From a virus: a stretch of 64,000 nucleotides of DNA. The first letter of the stretch is position 1; each line of letters opens with the position of its first letter. The stretch is taken from positions 1 to 64,000 of IMG/VR virus record IMGVR_UViG_3300022223_000004, one strand, 5' to 3'. The notes under the pieces were generated by a model. That model saw nothing but the letters and a program-made list of their open reading frames with translations, was not told the DNA's origin and made no database searches. Both the position numbers and the translations under genes were made by a program. This document shows, piece by piece, positions 40,904-51,086 of the stretch.

Positions 40904-41136
40904 TATAGTTTCCTCCTTCTCTCCTCTTTAACAAAAGAGGATATTAATAAAACCAATTTATTAAAGATTAAACTTTCCTTACTCATAATCCTATAATCTG
41001 ATTGGAGCACCTCTCTAGTGGTATACCTAAGTCCACACCCAGTACATTCTCTCCTCCTCCGAATAGTCCCTTCCTTTTTAGAAAGTCTGGTTTCCAAAAC
41101 AGATGAAAGGGTGTGTTTACAGTATGGACATTGCAT
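40903..41136 (-). CDS. NrdR-like zinc ribbon protein
   Basis: The 77-residue product begins MQCPYCKHTLSSVLETR and continues IRRRRECTGCGLRYTTRE, nearly identical in pattern to the N-terminal zinc ribbon of the ribonucleotide-reductase repressor NrdR. The ATP-cone domain is missing. It may bind DNA as a stand-alone ribbon or interfere with host NrdR control. Start at ATG 41136 after AGGAGAAAGGAC. Confidence 0.8.
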   Translation of the reverse strand: MQCPYCKHTLSSVLETRLSKKEGTIRRRRECTGCGLRYTTREVLQSDYRIMSKESLIFNKLVLLISSFVKEERRRKL

Positions 41137-41147
41137 GTCCTTTCTCC

Positions 41148-41651
41148 TCAATCAAATAAAGTTTTTGGACGGGATAGCTCTTTCACATACTCAAACATCT
41201 CAATATCCCCCTGCCTTACGGTATTCATTTTTTTGTAATTCATTTTTTTCCTTAAAGAGATGATCGGGACATTATCTGTCCTCAGTTGGGTAATTATCCT
41301 AAGACACCCTAACTCCTTTGCGAGCTTTTCAGCCCTTTTTGTCAGAGTTGCCGCAATCCCTTGTCTTTTATAATCATCGGACACGGCAGTGTACTTTATT
41401 TGGAAATCCCCTTTAGTGATTAAAGAAGGTGGCTTGCCCTTTACCTTTCTGTGGTTCCACACAAGGAATCCCATCACTTCCCCAGTCTCAGAATATTCAA
41501 TAATTACCCGATTGTCCTCAATGGCATTGGCTAAAAAAATTGTCTGGACATGCCCCAAAAAAAGCTTAGTAGAAGGCTGTTGGAGTATCTTCATAAGTAT
41601 TTTAGCCAAGTCCCTTGCAGACATTTTAATGGGACGTTTTTTGAGTTTCAT
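41148..41651 (-). CDS. GNAT-family N-acetyltransferase
   Basis: The 167-residue product has a clear GNAT core: EVMGFLVWNHRK strand, FQIKYTAVSDDYKRQGIAATL with the Q/R-x-x-G-x-A acetyl-CoA loop, and DNVPIISLRKKMNYKKM. ATG at 41651 is preferred because GGAGG lies about 11 bases upstream. Substrate unknown. Confidence 0.8.
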   Translation of the reverse strand: MKLKKRPIKMSARDLAKILMKILQQPSTKLFLGHVQTIFLANAIEDNRVIIEYSETGEVMGFLVWNHRKVKGKPPSLITKGDFQIKYTAVSDDYKRQGIAATLTKRAEKLAKELGCLRIITQLRTDNVPIISLRKKMNYKKMNTVRQGDIEMFEYVKELSRPKTLFD

Positions 41652-42378
41652 TGTTTTTATTTCCTCCATAGATCAAATTATCGAAATCCACAAAAATGGA
41701 AAGTAATTTTTTAAATGACCTCTCCAAAAAAGATATTGACTGGGTTTCAATACCATCATTGGAGATAGTCAACGTCAAAACCCTTTGACCTTCCTCCGGA
41801 GAGGATCCAACCAAATGGGAAGTGATGGTAGAAGTGAAGTCCTCTTCCTTATAATTAAGAAACTTTAAACTATTTCTCTCCAAAGCGGCGGACATCATAT
41901 TAAAGAAATCCTCTCTGTTTAATTCCTCTCCACCGGAGAGGTATTCCTCAAAGTAAGAGAACAATAGACCCCCTTTAGCATGATAATCCAAATCACTAAA
42001 ATGGAGATAATCGGTATCTCTGGGGAAATGGAGAACGAACATACTTGGAAGGTCCTCTTCCTCTAAAGGAAACTCCTTTGCCAATTCTTGTATTTTACCT
42101 TCCATGAGTGGACTACTATAAGAGGCCTTAGATACAGTCCTATGCAAAGTAAGAATTCCAGAACAGTCTATACCACCCAAGAAATAGCATCTCATGTGCT
42201 CTAGGAGCATTCCACAACTTGCCACAAATAGGTAATATTTTCTGGAACAGAAAGGGCATTTATATATTAATAATTCAGGATCCTTTATTGGCTCCAAAGT
42301 CTCAGACGAATCGGGAATACTGATAAATCTATCCCCATTATCAACTCTGTACCCTCTAAAAGTGGTTCTGGTAATCAT
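41626..42378 (-). CDS. Hypothetical protein with CxxC motif
   Basis: The 250-residue product has CPFCSRKYYLF near residues 41-51 and two further Cys in the next 30 residues, so a zinc ribbon is possible near the N-terminus. The rest is mixed alpha/beta and acidic. The 3' end overlaps the GNAT start by 26 bases. No family is recognised. Confidence 0.65.
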   Translation of the reverse strand: MITRTTFRGYRVDNGDRFISIPDSSETLEPIKDPELLIYKCPFCSRKYYLFVASCGMLLEHMRCYFLGGIDCSGILTLHRTVSKASYSSPLMEGKIQELAKEFPLEEEDLPSMFVLHFPRDTDYLHFSDLDYHAKGGLLFSYFEEYLSGGEELNREDFFNMMSAALERNSLKFLNYKEEDFTSTITSHLVGSSPEEGQRVLTLTISNDGIETQSISFLERSFKKLLSIFVDFDNLIYGGNKNNETQKTSH

Positions 42379-42644
42379 CTTAATCTCCTTCTTTTTCTCA
42401 ATATAGGTTTTTCCGTTAATGGTCTTTTTGCCAAAAGGCTATCACTGCTATCACTCTTTAAAAAATCAACAATAAAAGGACGTGGTTGGTAGGTAGGCTC
42501 TATAATAACTTTCCTTTCCTCTACCACTCGGGTATAGATAGACTGCATCAATTGGTATAGGTCTATTAAATATTCAGCCACATCGGAAGGAACGTCATAG
42601 ACTTTACCTCCTATGTCTACCTTTTTCATTTCTTTTTTATCCAT
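42375..42644 (-). CDS. Small hypothetical protein
   Basis: The 89-residue product has a helical core (PSDVAEYLIDLYQLMQSIYTRVV) and ends in RKRRRLR. The ATG at 42644 overlaps the stop of the SbcC-like gene; ATG 42629 is an alternative. Stop overlaps the next start (ATGA). Function unknown. Confidence 0.6.
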   Translation of the reverse strand: MDKKEMKKVDIGGKVYDVPSDVAEYLIDLYQLMQSIYTRVVEERKVIIEPTYQPRPFIVDFLKSDSSDSLLAKRPLTEKPILRKRRRLR

Positions 42645-44505
42645 GCTGGCCCCATTCAAAATGTGATCCATATTTGTCTTTTACCACAGTAACCATGTCA
42701 TCAAAATTTCCATACTCCAAGAATCTTTGATCTGCCACCCATATCTGTTTATTTTCTTGGATACTATGCATTGATAGTGTTTCCAATAAATCCAAAATGC
42801 CTTCTTCTGATAACCAAGAGGAAGGTTCATCCCAGACTTCCAAATTGGAACTGACTCCATATCTATCAAAAATCAAATTGGACAATCCAATACTACTGGA
42901 GAGTAGGAGTCTTTGCATTTCTCCTCCTGACCAAGACTCCCACGGAACAGGCTTTTTATTATAAGGACTCTGTACCATCACAGAAAATCCTTTGGAAACT
43001 GTTTTCGATTTGGTCTCTGTCTCCACATCAAAAGATAATCCCCATTTTTCCATTCCTAATTTACTCAAATAATTATTAGCCTCTATCTCAAACTGGGTCA
43101 GGAATTCAGATACTAAAAACAATCTCACTTCCCTAAAACCCTTTTCCCAGTATTTGGAATATTCCAAATCTCTTTCTAAGTGAGAAATTGCTCGGTCCAT
43201 GACCGCACTACTTTTTTTCAGAATGTTCATTTCTTTTAGAGTGGTTTTTATTTCCTCTTTAAAAGGATTCTTTTGTTCTTGTACCTCCTGCAAATCATTA
43301 AGGGTTTCCTTTTTCTTTTTTTCTAGGTCCCTTAAGCGCCTATTGGCAGAATGGTAGTCAGACTTAATCCCATCAACCTCTCTTAAATGGTTATTGGTTT
43401 TTCTGTCCAAAATGGATAGTTTATTTTTTATTTTTTGAATTTTCTCTTCCAACTCCTCCCTCTCTACTAAAAGGGCAGGAACTGCCTTTGATGCCTTCTT
43501 CCATTTGTCTTTCAATTTCCTTAATCGGGAATTGTAGTGGTCTTTGTCTATAATTTGCATACAGGATCCACAACGGCTTTTCTTTCCAGAGGACTCAAAT
43601 CTCCTAAACTCTGAATAATCTTCCTTAGCGGCATCTTTCTCTCCCAATGCCTGGCCTATCTTTTTATTAAGAATATCCAACCTATTAGTTTTTTTACCCA
43701 GTGTCCTATATTCCTCTCCTCTTATGCCAAGCAATTCCCTCCCCACATCATCTAAAGATTCCAAATGGTTTTGTAAGTGGGTTAAATCTTTTTTATTTTT
43801 TTTGATTTCCTTTTCCGTTGCACTTAATTCATCCTTTAAAACCCTAACTCTGGATTCTTTTGACTTGCCCCAATCTGCATGGAATTTCTGAGTCTTGCCT
43901 AAGGACTTTTTTAATTCTTCCTGCTTGCCTTTAATATAGGATAGATCCTCAGTCAGGTCTCTTTTGGTTTCCCTAGCCTCTGCATGGCTTGAGGAGGCTT
44001 TTTTACTTCTCAGTAACCAATCATCCAAGTTTAAAATATCAGTGAACAATTTTAATTTGGCTGCAGGCAGTAAATCAAAAAACTTTTGGTTTTTTTGTCC
44101 AAAGATTATTGAATACACAAAAGAATCAAAAGGGATTCGGATAGCCTCTAAAATCTCCTCCTGTGTGACCATTTTATCATCCAATAGTATTTTATTGGGC
44201 TCCATACTCCTATATATGTTTCTTTCTTTTCCCTCTTCATCCAAAAAAGTCAATGAACCATAAAAAGGCTTTTTTGCCTTCCAAGATTTAATATTGCCAG
44301 CTTTCATGCCCCTCAATGTTTTTCCATATAGAGTCCATGTCACTGTATCCCATAAACTGGATTTCCCTGCGGCATTGGAACCCATCCTGGGTTCGCTTTC
44401 ATTCCTTCCAAACATAAAATAAAGTCCTGGCTTACTGGGAAACTTAAAGGTCCTTTCCTCAGAAAAAGATTTTATTCCTGCCATTTTTTGTTCTTTAAAA
44501 ATCAT
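42637..44505 (-). CDS. SbcC/gp46-like recombination ATPase
   Basis: The 622-residue SMC-type protein has Walker A SNAAGKSS at 43-50, long coiled coils around a zinc-hook-like CGSC near residue 310, the ABC signature SGGEMQRLLLS near 525, and Walker B LEVWDEPSSWLSEEG. It forms a complex with the nuclease encoded just upstream to process DNA ends for recombination-dependent replication (as T4 gp46/47). Start overlaps the nuclease stop (ATGA). Confidence 0.9.
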   Translation of the reverse strand: MIFKEQKMAGIKSFSEERTFKFPSKPGLYFMFGRNESEPRMGSNAAGKSSLWDTVTWTLYGKTLRGMKAGNIKSWKAKKPFYGSLTFLDEEGKERNIYRSMEPNKILLDDKMVTQEEILEAIRIPFDSFVYSIIFGQKNQKFFDLLPAAKLKLFTDILNLDDWLLRSKKASSSHAEARETKRDLTEDLSYIKGKQEELKKSLGKTQKFHADWGKSKESRVRVLKDELSATEKEIKKNKKDLTHLQNHLESLDDVGRELLGIRGEEYRTLGKKTNRLDILNKKIGQALGEKDAAKEDYSEFRRFESSGKKSRCGSCMQIIDKDHYNSRLRKLKDKWKKASKAVPALLVEREELEEKIQKIKNKLSILDRKTNNHLREVDGIKSDYHSANRRLRDLEKKKKETLNDLQEVQEQKNPFKEEIKTTLKEMNILKKSSAVMDRAISHLERDLEYSKYWEKGFREVRLFLVSEFLTQFEIEANNYLSKLGMEKWGLSFDVETETKSKTVSKGFSVMVQSPYNKKPVPWESWSGGEMQRLLLSSSIGLSNLIFDRYGVSSNLEVWDEPSSWLSEEGILDLLETLSMHSIQENKQIWVADQRFLEYGNFDDMVTVVKDKYGSHFEWGQHG

Positions 44506-45521
44506 AGTAAATCAATTCCATATTTTAATAAGTCCCTTCCAAGCCTCTCTTTACTAGAAAACTTCTCCAAGACAGACAATTCGGTTGATGATGAAATGGG
44601 GTTTTTTACTCTCCGCTCCTCCTTATGCTGAACCTCCCTTCTCTTTATTTCCTTAATTTCAATACCCTTTACCTTTATTTTTCTATAAGCCAATTCCTGA
44701 AGGACTTCCGATTTAATTTCTTTCCATACAGGAAAGTCGGATCTTGGTAATAGATATTTCACCTTAATATAATCCCCTTCTTTTGCTTCCAAATCCCCTA
44801 AACAATCCTTTAAATGTTCCAAAGACTTGATGGTAATGCTGATCTTTGAAGGGTATCCAGTAGAAGGAATCATTTTAACTTTATTTTTTTTGACATCCAA
44901 AAGCATAATTCTGGGATTGAATACATCTCCAAAATGAACAGCATAAGGAGTCCCCACATAAGTAATGCCTCCCACAGTCTGAGGAACATGAATATCCCCA
45001 GAGAATACCCTGCCTTTAAATCCTAAATCCCTAAAAAAATGTCTAGGGAATCCTTCTAGTTTCATTCCATTAGATGCAACGGCTCCGTCAACTGATTGAT
45101 GGATAAAAATAGAATGAATTCCTGTATAGTCCAAATCCTTCCATTCGGTTATAGGATCTCTAGTATGAGGCAAAAAAAGTAAATCCTTGCCTTCTATTTC
45201 CAATATTAAAGGAGAGGACACAAAAGAAATGCCTTCCATTTTATCTAAAAATCGCATAAAAGGATTTTCTGGATCAATATAGTCGTGGTTGCCTTTTAAT
45301 ATAAAAATAGGAATTTTCTGGGCTAGACTAAAAAGTGTATCGGAGATTCTATTAACCAATTCTGAGGAATGCCTATCCTTATCATGGGTTAAATCTCCTA
45401 AAATAAAAAGATATTTGACTCCATGATCAACTACCTTCCTTTTAAGTCTATTCATAAAAGTCCACCTATACCTGTCGTCTTCCCTTAGGTTTAAATGGAG
45501 GTCTGTGGTTATCAATATCAT
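44502..45521 (-). CDS. SbcD/gp47-like nuclease
   Basis: The 339-residue metallophosphoesterase has all motifs: TTDLHL (Asp7, His9), FILGDLTHD (Asp43), LKGNHDY, IHQSVDG and FSGDIHVPQ. Its C-terminal third is basic and helical and likely binds the ATPase partner. AAAGGGAAAATAGA precedes ATG. Together with the next gene it forms the phage Mre11-Rad50 equivalent. Confidence 0.9.
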   Translation of the reverse strand: MILITTDLHLNLREDDRYRWTFMNRLKRKVVDHGVKYLFILGDLTHDKDRHSSELVNRISDTLFSLAQKIPIFILKGNHDYIDPENPFMRFLDKMEGISFVSSPLILEIEGKDLLFLPHTRDPITEWKDLDYTGIHSIFIHQSVDGAVASNGMKLEGFPRHFFRDLGFKGRVFSGDIHVPQTVGGITYVGTPYAVHFGDVFNPRIMLLDVKKNKVKMIPSTGYPSKISITIKSLEHLKDCLGDLEAKEGDYIKVKYLLPRSDFPVWKEIKSEVLQELAYRKIKVKGIEIKEIKRREVQHKEERRVKNPISSSTELSVLEKFSSKERLGRDLLKYGIDLL

Positions 45522-45522
45522 T

Positions 45523-46038
45523 CTATTTTCCCTTTTTATACTTCCAAGAATACAATGCCATTAAGGTTGCGTCTGCCCTATCTATATCCTTTTTTCTGGA
45601 AAAGAAATGCCGATGGTCAGGAAACATTTTACATACCAAATCCCTAGCGGCATCTTTATCTTTGTTAAGAAGGGAAAAGGATTTTTTCCAAATCGCTGGA
45701 GTAGTCATAATATAAGGAATATTATTATAGGCTAATGCCATTTCCAACATCCCTGCTGCCTTGCCAAAACTAAACATGGAAGTCACCCCTTGGCGGGGCA
45801 TAGCTCCTACTTGTTCCATCATCCCAAATTTAATCTCATACGTTCCAGAAATAGTGCCAAACAATTGTAGGAGTTTGCTGGCATCTAGTTGATTGCCTTT
45901 TCCGCTACTCTTTGCAATTATTGGAAAATCAAAAACATCAAATAAGTCTCCTTCTTCAGAAACAAGGGATACCGCTCCTTTTAATCCAGGATCCAATCCT
46001 AAGTATGCAGGAATTTTTATGAGTTGTTTTCTATCCAT
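45523..46038 (-). CDS. RuvC-like Holliday junction resolvase
   Basis: The 171-residue product has an RNase H fold: YLGLDPGLKGAVSLV gives the first catalytic Asp, MMEQVGAMPRQGVTSMFSFGKAAG the second acidic residue, and KKDIDRADATLMALYSW the last Asp pair. Such enzymes cut branched DNA before packaging. ATG 46038 overlaps the previous stop by 8 bases with AGGG upstream; ATG 46062 is an alternative with GGAG closer. Confidence 0.85.
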   Translation of the reverse strand: MDRKQLIKIPAYLGLDPGLKGAVSLVSEEGDLFDVFDFPIIAKSSGKGNQLDASKLLQLFGTISGTYEIKFGMMEQVGAMPRQGVTSMFSFGKAAGMLEMALAYNNIPYIMTTPAIWKKSFSLLNKDKDAARDLVCKMFPDHRHFFSRKKDIDRADATLMALYSWKYKKGK

Positions 46039-47212
46039 CAAGAATCCCTGAATGTTTCCCATAAGACTCCAATAAAAGTTTGTATAAATCCTCCTCTATT
46101 ATTGTGTCTATTACTAAATGAACCCTGACAGACTTCCCATTGTTTACCGCTTGATGTGGTTTATGGATTTCTAAGTAATATAATTTTCCTGCCTCCATGT
46201 GGTGTTTTTGTTTTCCTCCTTCCATATCCCATGTGGTAAACCAAACCTTGTTATTAGTGACCAAAGGGATATGCAATCGAGCAATGCCCTTTTTAGCGAA
46301 TTTAACCTCCTTGCCCATCTTATCCGTGTGTCTACCTAGCTCTCCTCCCCCAGGAGTTAAAAACATAAATCGAATCCTATCCTTTTTCCCTGGTATGCTA
46401 TTGCATAGCCTTTGCACTAAAGGAAATTTTTTCATCAAAGGGGTGTCTTTGCATTTTGCATCCAATAGATTTTCATTTTCTTTTTTCCATTTTCTAGGCA
46501 TAGAGGAGGGCTTTATAATGAATCTTTCATCCCCATATCCTCGCAGACTCAAAGCTGACCAAGAATTTCCTTTATTGTAATTACTCCAATGATTTGCTCC
46601 TTGCAATTCAGAAACCTGTTTAGCCAACTTCCGCGCATCTTTTTTAAAGGAGTCACTAATCGAAATTGGAAAACAATCCAATCTATCTGGATAAAAAGCC
46701 TCAGGCTCATTTAAGTTAAAGATCACATTGGGTCCTGCTTTTACAAAGACTCCTATAACATCTGCAAAGGCCGTCACCTTTGAAGTGGCATGGAAATACC
46801 CTCTAGTATTTAAAGGAGACAAAAGCTTATGACTATCCTCTCCTAAAGGAAGTTCCAATACCAAAGGGTTTTTCTGTTTAATGATTTCCCTCAAAAGGTG
46901 GATCCTCATTTTACAACTATCCCCTTTCATAGCAAAATAATCCAAACGGGTGTAAGGACCTATGATCTTTGCTACAGGGAATCCTGCAATATTTTGTATC
47001 AAGGTGGTTCTCCTATTCAAGGAGGATAGTTTGCCGAATGCCACCATTCTTTTATCCTTGTGCATAGTAAAGGATAAAGCAGGATCCATTCCGTTCAATT
47101 TATGCTTATTCATTTTCCTAAATGGATCTTTTAAAACCCTGCTCTCTTCCTCTCCACATATAGAAAGGATTTTTTTCATATTAGACTTTTTTAGGGGAAT
47201 GATAACAGTCAT
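46031..47212 (-). CDS. 2OG-Fe(II) oxygenase (Asp/Asn hydroxylase-like) with N-terminal extension
   Basis: The 393-residue protein ends in a jelly-roll oxygenase domain (about 270-375): GRHTD gives the His295-x-Asp297 iron site, KPHQAVNN the distal His353, and SVRVHLVID the Arg363 that would bind 2-oxoglutarate. The N-terminal 160 residues form another alpha/beta domain that looks vaguely GNAT-like. Start overlaps the RecA stop (ATGA). Substrate unknown; nucleotides, DNA or a protein side chain are all possible. Confidence 0.8.
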   Translation of the reverse strand: MTVIIPLKKSNMKKILSICGEEESRVLKDPFRKMNKHKLNGMDPALSFTMHKDKRMVAFGKLSSLNRRTTLIQNIAGFPVAKIIGPYTRLDYFAMKGDSCKMRIHLLREIIKQKNPLVLELPLGEDSHKLLSPLNTRGYFHATSKVTAFADVIGVFVKAGPNVIFNLNEPEAFYPDRLDCFPISISDSFKKDARKLAKQVSELQGANHWSNYNKGNSWSALSLRGYGDERFIIKPSSMPRKWKKENENLLDAKCKDTPLMKKFPLVQRLCNSIPGKKDRIRFMFLTPGGGELGRHTDKMGKEVKFAKKGIARLHIPLVTNNKVWFTTWDMEGGKQKHHMEAGKLYYLEIHKPHQAVNNGKSVRVHLVIDTIIEEDLYKLLLESYGKHSGILDG

Positions 47213-48147
47213 TGGTATTTCCTCTTAGCAGGCATAAAGGAAGTCTCTATCTCTCTCCATTTTTTATGTACCAATTCCCTGGTCCTTTTGTGATTGGCAG
47301 GAGCCTTAACCCCAATTTCCTTTAAAAAATGGGCACAGGCTGTTTCATCATCCATTCCATAGTTAAATAAGATAGGGAATTCACACTGCCTATAAGGCAG
47401 TCCCACTTTATTTTTTTCATTCTTGGCAATTACCTGGATTCCAATATTCCTTTTCTGTTTTTTTATTGTTTGGTTGATTTTCTTCTTTTCGGCAAGCCAG
47501 ACAATCTGTGCCGCATAAAAATCTAATGCTTTGCCTCCTGACCTTTTATGCTTTTTCCCAAACATAACTCCAATATTATCCCTGATTTGAGAAATGATCA
47601 GGAAAAAGACATTATGCCTTTCTAATCTATCCTCTAACCTCCTCAAAGCCTCCCCCACTTTCTTAGCCTTTGTTCCATAAGAACCATCATCAATCTTTCT
47701 TTTTCTTTCACCTTCATCGGAGATGGCATCTAAAGAATCCAAAATATAAACCGTAGGACCTTTGTCTTTTTTTCCTAAACAATTTTCCTCCAGATGGGAG
47801 TAAACTTCCTCTATAGTCCCTAAGGTAGTCAATGTGGCATCTTTAGGAAAACCCAGAGATCGGGCATAAGGGACATCAAAAGTTTCTCCACCACCCACAG
47901 TATAGAAGATTTTTCCATCAGGAAAAAGTTTTCTGAAATTGGCAGTAAGCTCAATGGCAATCAATGTTTTTCCTGTAGACTTATCTCCTACAAGATTAGC
48001 GAGTCTGCCTAAAGCCCAGCCTCCTCCTAAAATGCAATCCAACAAAGCACATCCCGAAGGAATATAAGTTATATCCACTTCGTCCTCAAAGTAGAAATTC
48101 TTAGGGGATACTTTCCTAAGACTTCCGGCTAATGCTCTTTTCTTCAT
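47209..48147 (-). CDS. RecA/UvsX-like recombinase
   Basis: The 312-residue ATPase has Walker A GDKSTGKT at 54-61, Walker B TVYILDSLD with Asp137, and a C-terminal region with KNEKNKVGLPYRQ. It likely forms filaments on ssDNA for strand invasion. It follows the SSB gene and precedes the oxygenase; an 8-bp GAAA-capped hairpin lies just before its AAGGAG site. Confidence 0.88.
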   Translation of the reverse strand: MKKRALAGSLRKVSPKNFYFEDEVDITYIPSGCALLDCILGGGWALGRLANLVGDKSTGKTLIAIELTANFRKLFPDGKIFYTVGGGETFDVPYARSLGFPKDATLTTLGTIEEVYSHLEENCLGKKDKGPTVYILDSLDAISDEGERKRKIDDGSYGTKAKKVGEALRRLEDRLERHNVFFLIISQIRDNIGVMFGKKHKRSGGKALDFYAAQIVWLAEKKKINQTIKKQKRNIGIQVIAKNEKNKVGLPYRQCEFPILFNYGMDDETACAHFLKEIGVKAPANHKRTRELVHKKWREIETSFMPAKRKYQ

Positions 48148-48161
48148 TACTATCTCCTTCA

Positions 48162-48181
48162 GGCTGGGGTTTCCCCCAGCC
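48162..48181 (-). other. GAAA-capped hairpin between ssb and recA
   Basis: On the minus strand GGCTGGGG-GAAA-CCCCAGCC forms a perfect 8-bp stem with a GNRA tetraloop, ending just before the recA ribosome site (TGAAGGAG). There is no U-tract, so it is not a classic terminator. It may stabilise the ssb mRNA end or act as a protein site. Confidence 0.6.
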
Positions 48182-48206
48182 AGATGACCATCACAAAAAA
48201 CTCAAT

Positions 48207-49373
<1,167 letters not shown>

Positions 49374-49444
49374 TTTAATACTCCTTACTTTGATTAATAA
49401 AAATATTAAGAGGGCTTTATAGTCTCCCAAAGACTTTTAAACGA

Positions 49445-49543
49445 TTAAAAAAGGAATACCGAAATCCAGTAAATAGAGAATAGGAATATGGCAGTAATCA
49501 ATATCATTTTTAAAATCGTATAGATCACTTCCATCATCTCCAT
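49445..49543 (-). CDS. Short membrane protein, 32 residues
   Basis: ATG at 49543 shares its A with the stop of the previous gene (TAATG), with GGGGGAGACGG upstream. The product is one hydrophobic helix (MILITAIFLFSIYWISVFLF region) after a short acidic start. Size and coupling suggest a real single-pass membrane peptide, though such short frames can occur by chance. Confidence 0.5.
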   Translation of the reverse strand: MEMMEVIYTILKMILITAIFLFSIYWISVFLF

Positions 49544-50082
49544 TACCGTCTCCCCCTTCCTATGCCCTTTCTGTCTACCGGGGGTCTTTGGTATTCATTA
49601 GATGAATCCTTGCTGTAATATTGGGCAATATACAATTCCGCAAGTTTGTTCACCATAAACCCCCGTTGTCTAAAAGACTCCTGCATAATCTCCCATTGGG
49701 AAGCTTCCATTTTAGCAGTCCTATAAACATCGTATGCCTTGACCACCCTGGAATCACTCCTGACCTCTGCCTTTATGGCATAGTCAGTTGGTGCTTTTTC
49801 TTTTGTTCCCTTTTTGGAATAAGCATCTTTCTTTTCCTGGTAAACCTCTGCCTCTACCCTTTCCAATTCATCTTTAGCCCTGTCCCTGGCGCTCTGGGCA
49901 AATACACATTCCTCTCCTATTTTTTGCATTGTAGGGGAATGCTCAATCAGTTCCTCATCCAATTCATTTTTATTTATTTTAAGAGTATCTGGAGCAGAGT
50001 CCAGGGTTAAGGATCTTTTCCGTAAAGGAACCTCCCTTTCTTTTTTCCTACTACTTACTTTTAATTTTCTTTTTAGCGCCAT
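49543..50082 (-). CDS. Helical replication-module protein
   Basis: The 179-residue product has a pattern found in many phage replication blocks: INKNELDEELIEHSPTMQKIGEECV, then a coiled coil (RDRAKDELERVEAEVYQEKKD), RSDSRVVKAYDVYRTAKMEASQW and ESFRQRGFMVNKLAELY. The basic ends suggest DNA binding. Next to SSB and RecA it may be a recombination mediator, but that is inference. Confidence 0.7.
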   Translation of the reverse strand: MALKRKLKVSSRKKEREVPLRKRSLTLDSAPDTLKINKNELDEELIEHSPTMQKIGEECVFAQSARDRAKDELERVEAEVYQEKKDAYSKKGTKEKAPTDYAIKAEVRSDSRVVKAYDVYRTAKMEASQWEIMQESFRQRGFMVNKLAELYIAQYYSKDSSNEYQRPPVDRKGIGRGRR

Positions 50083-50144
50083 CTTTTCCCTCCTTTATAA
50101 ATATCAAACTCATTATAACTATATCAAAAAATAACTCCTAAAAC

Positions 50145-51071
50145 TTAAAGCAAAAGCCTGCCTAGTGCTAATATCAACGGAGCCAATTTATCACTTTCCT
50201 GAAAAGGAGTTTCAAACTCCTCTAAAATAGCCAAAAGTTTTTCAGTTCCTTTTCTAGGGTTTTTCAATAGGCAGGCGGCGGCATAATTTACCATGATGAT
50301 ACGGACAGACTCTGGATTTATTCCATCCTTAAAAGAATTAACAATGGAAATGGCATCGGAAAAATCAATCTTTTCCCAGGCTAGTTTTCTAACCAATTCT
50401 ATTACCTCGGCATTCTCATAACCTGTTTTTAGCAAATCCCTAGCATCATCCGCAGTTTTGGCAGATTTACATAGAGATAGATAGGAAAGCGCCTGTCTAG
50501 GACATCCTTGTGAGGCCCGCACAATGATATCCAAAACACTATTGGGAGTTTCATACTCCTCTTCCTCGATAACTTCTTCCAAAAGGTCTCGAATCATTCC
50601 AGGAGGCACTTCATGCAAGGCGTAGTCATGGCAACGGGTACGGATGGTTTTAGGAACCTTAGAGACTTCCGTAGTGCAAAAGATCCAATAAAAGTTTTTA
50701 GGGGAATCCTCAATAGGTTTTAGTAGGGCTTGCCATGCCTGTTTTGATAAAGAATGGCATTCATCCAGTATGACCACACGGGCCTTGGATACCAGAGAAT
50801 TGAATCCTTGATGGGACGTGAGATTCCTCACCCCTTCTACTCCAGAGGAAGTGGCAGCATCCACCTCTATCAATTCAGAAGGATGGCACCCCAACTCCGA
50901 TGCAAGTATCCTAGCAATGGTAGTCTTTCCTACTCCAGAAGGTCCATGAAAAAGAAAAGCTGAAGGAATCTTTCCTGGACCTTCTTCCAATTTAGACTGC
51001 AAAGAGGCAATAACCTTTTCCTGTCCTAAAACCTCTTCAAAGGTCTCTGGTCTGTAATCTGTGGTTAGCAT
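50145..51071 (-). CDS. Clamp loader ATPase (gp44/DnaX-like)
   Basis: The 308-residue AAA+ protein starts TTDYRPETFEEVLGQE and has Walker A GPSGVGKT at 43-50, Walker B VILDECHSLSK (103-106 DECH) and the sensor motif TRCHDY at 145-150 (SRC variant). It opens and loads the sliding clamp encoded two genes upstream. TAGGAGATAAAC precedes ATG. Confidence 0.9.
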   Translation of the reverse strand: MLTTDYRPETFEEVLGQEKVIASLQSKLEEGPGKIPSAFLFHGPSGVGKTTIARILASELGCHPSELIEVDAATSSGVEGVRNLTSHQGFNSLVSKARVVILDECHSLSKQAWQALLKPIEDSPKNFYWIFCTTEVSKVPKTIRTRCHDYALHEVPPGMIRDLLEEVIEEEEYETPNSVLDIIVRASQGCPRQALSYLSLCKSAKTADDARDLLKTGYENAEVIELVRKLAWEKIDFSDAISIVNSFKDGINPESVRIIMVNYAAACLLKNPRKGTEKLLAILEEFETPFQESDKLAPLILALGRLLL

Positions 51072-51086
51072 GTTTATCTCCTATTG

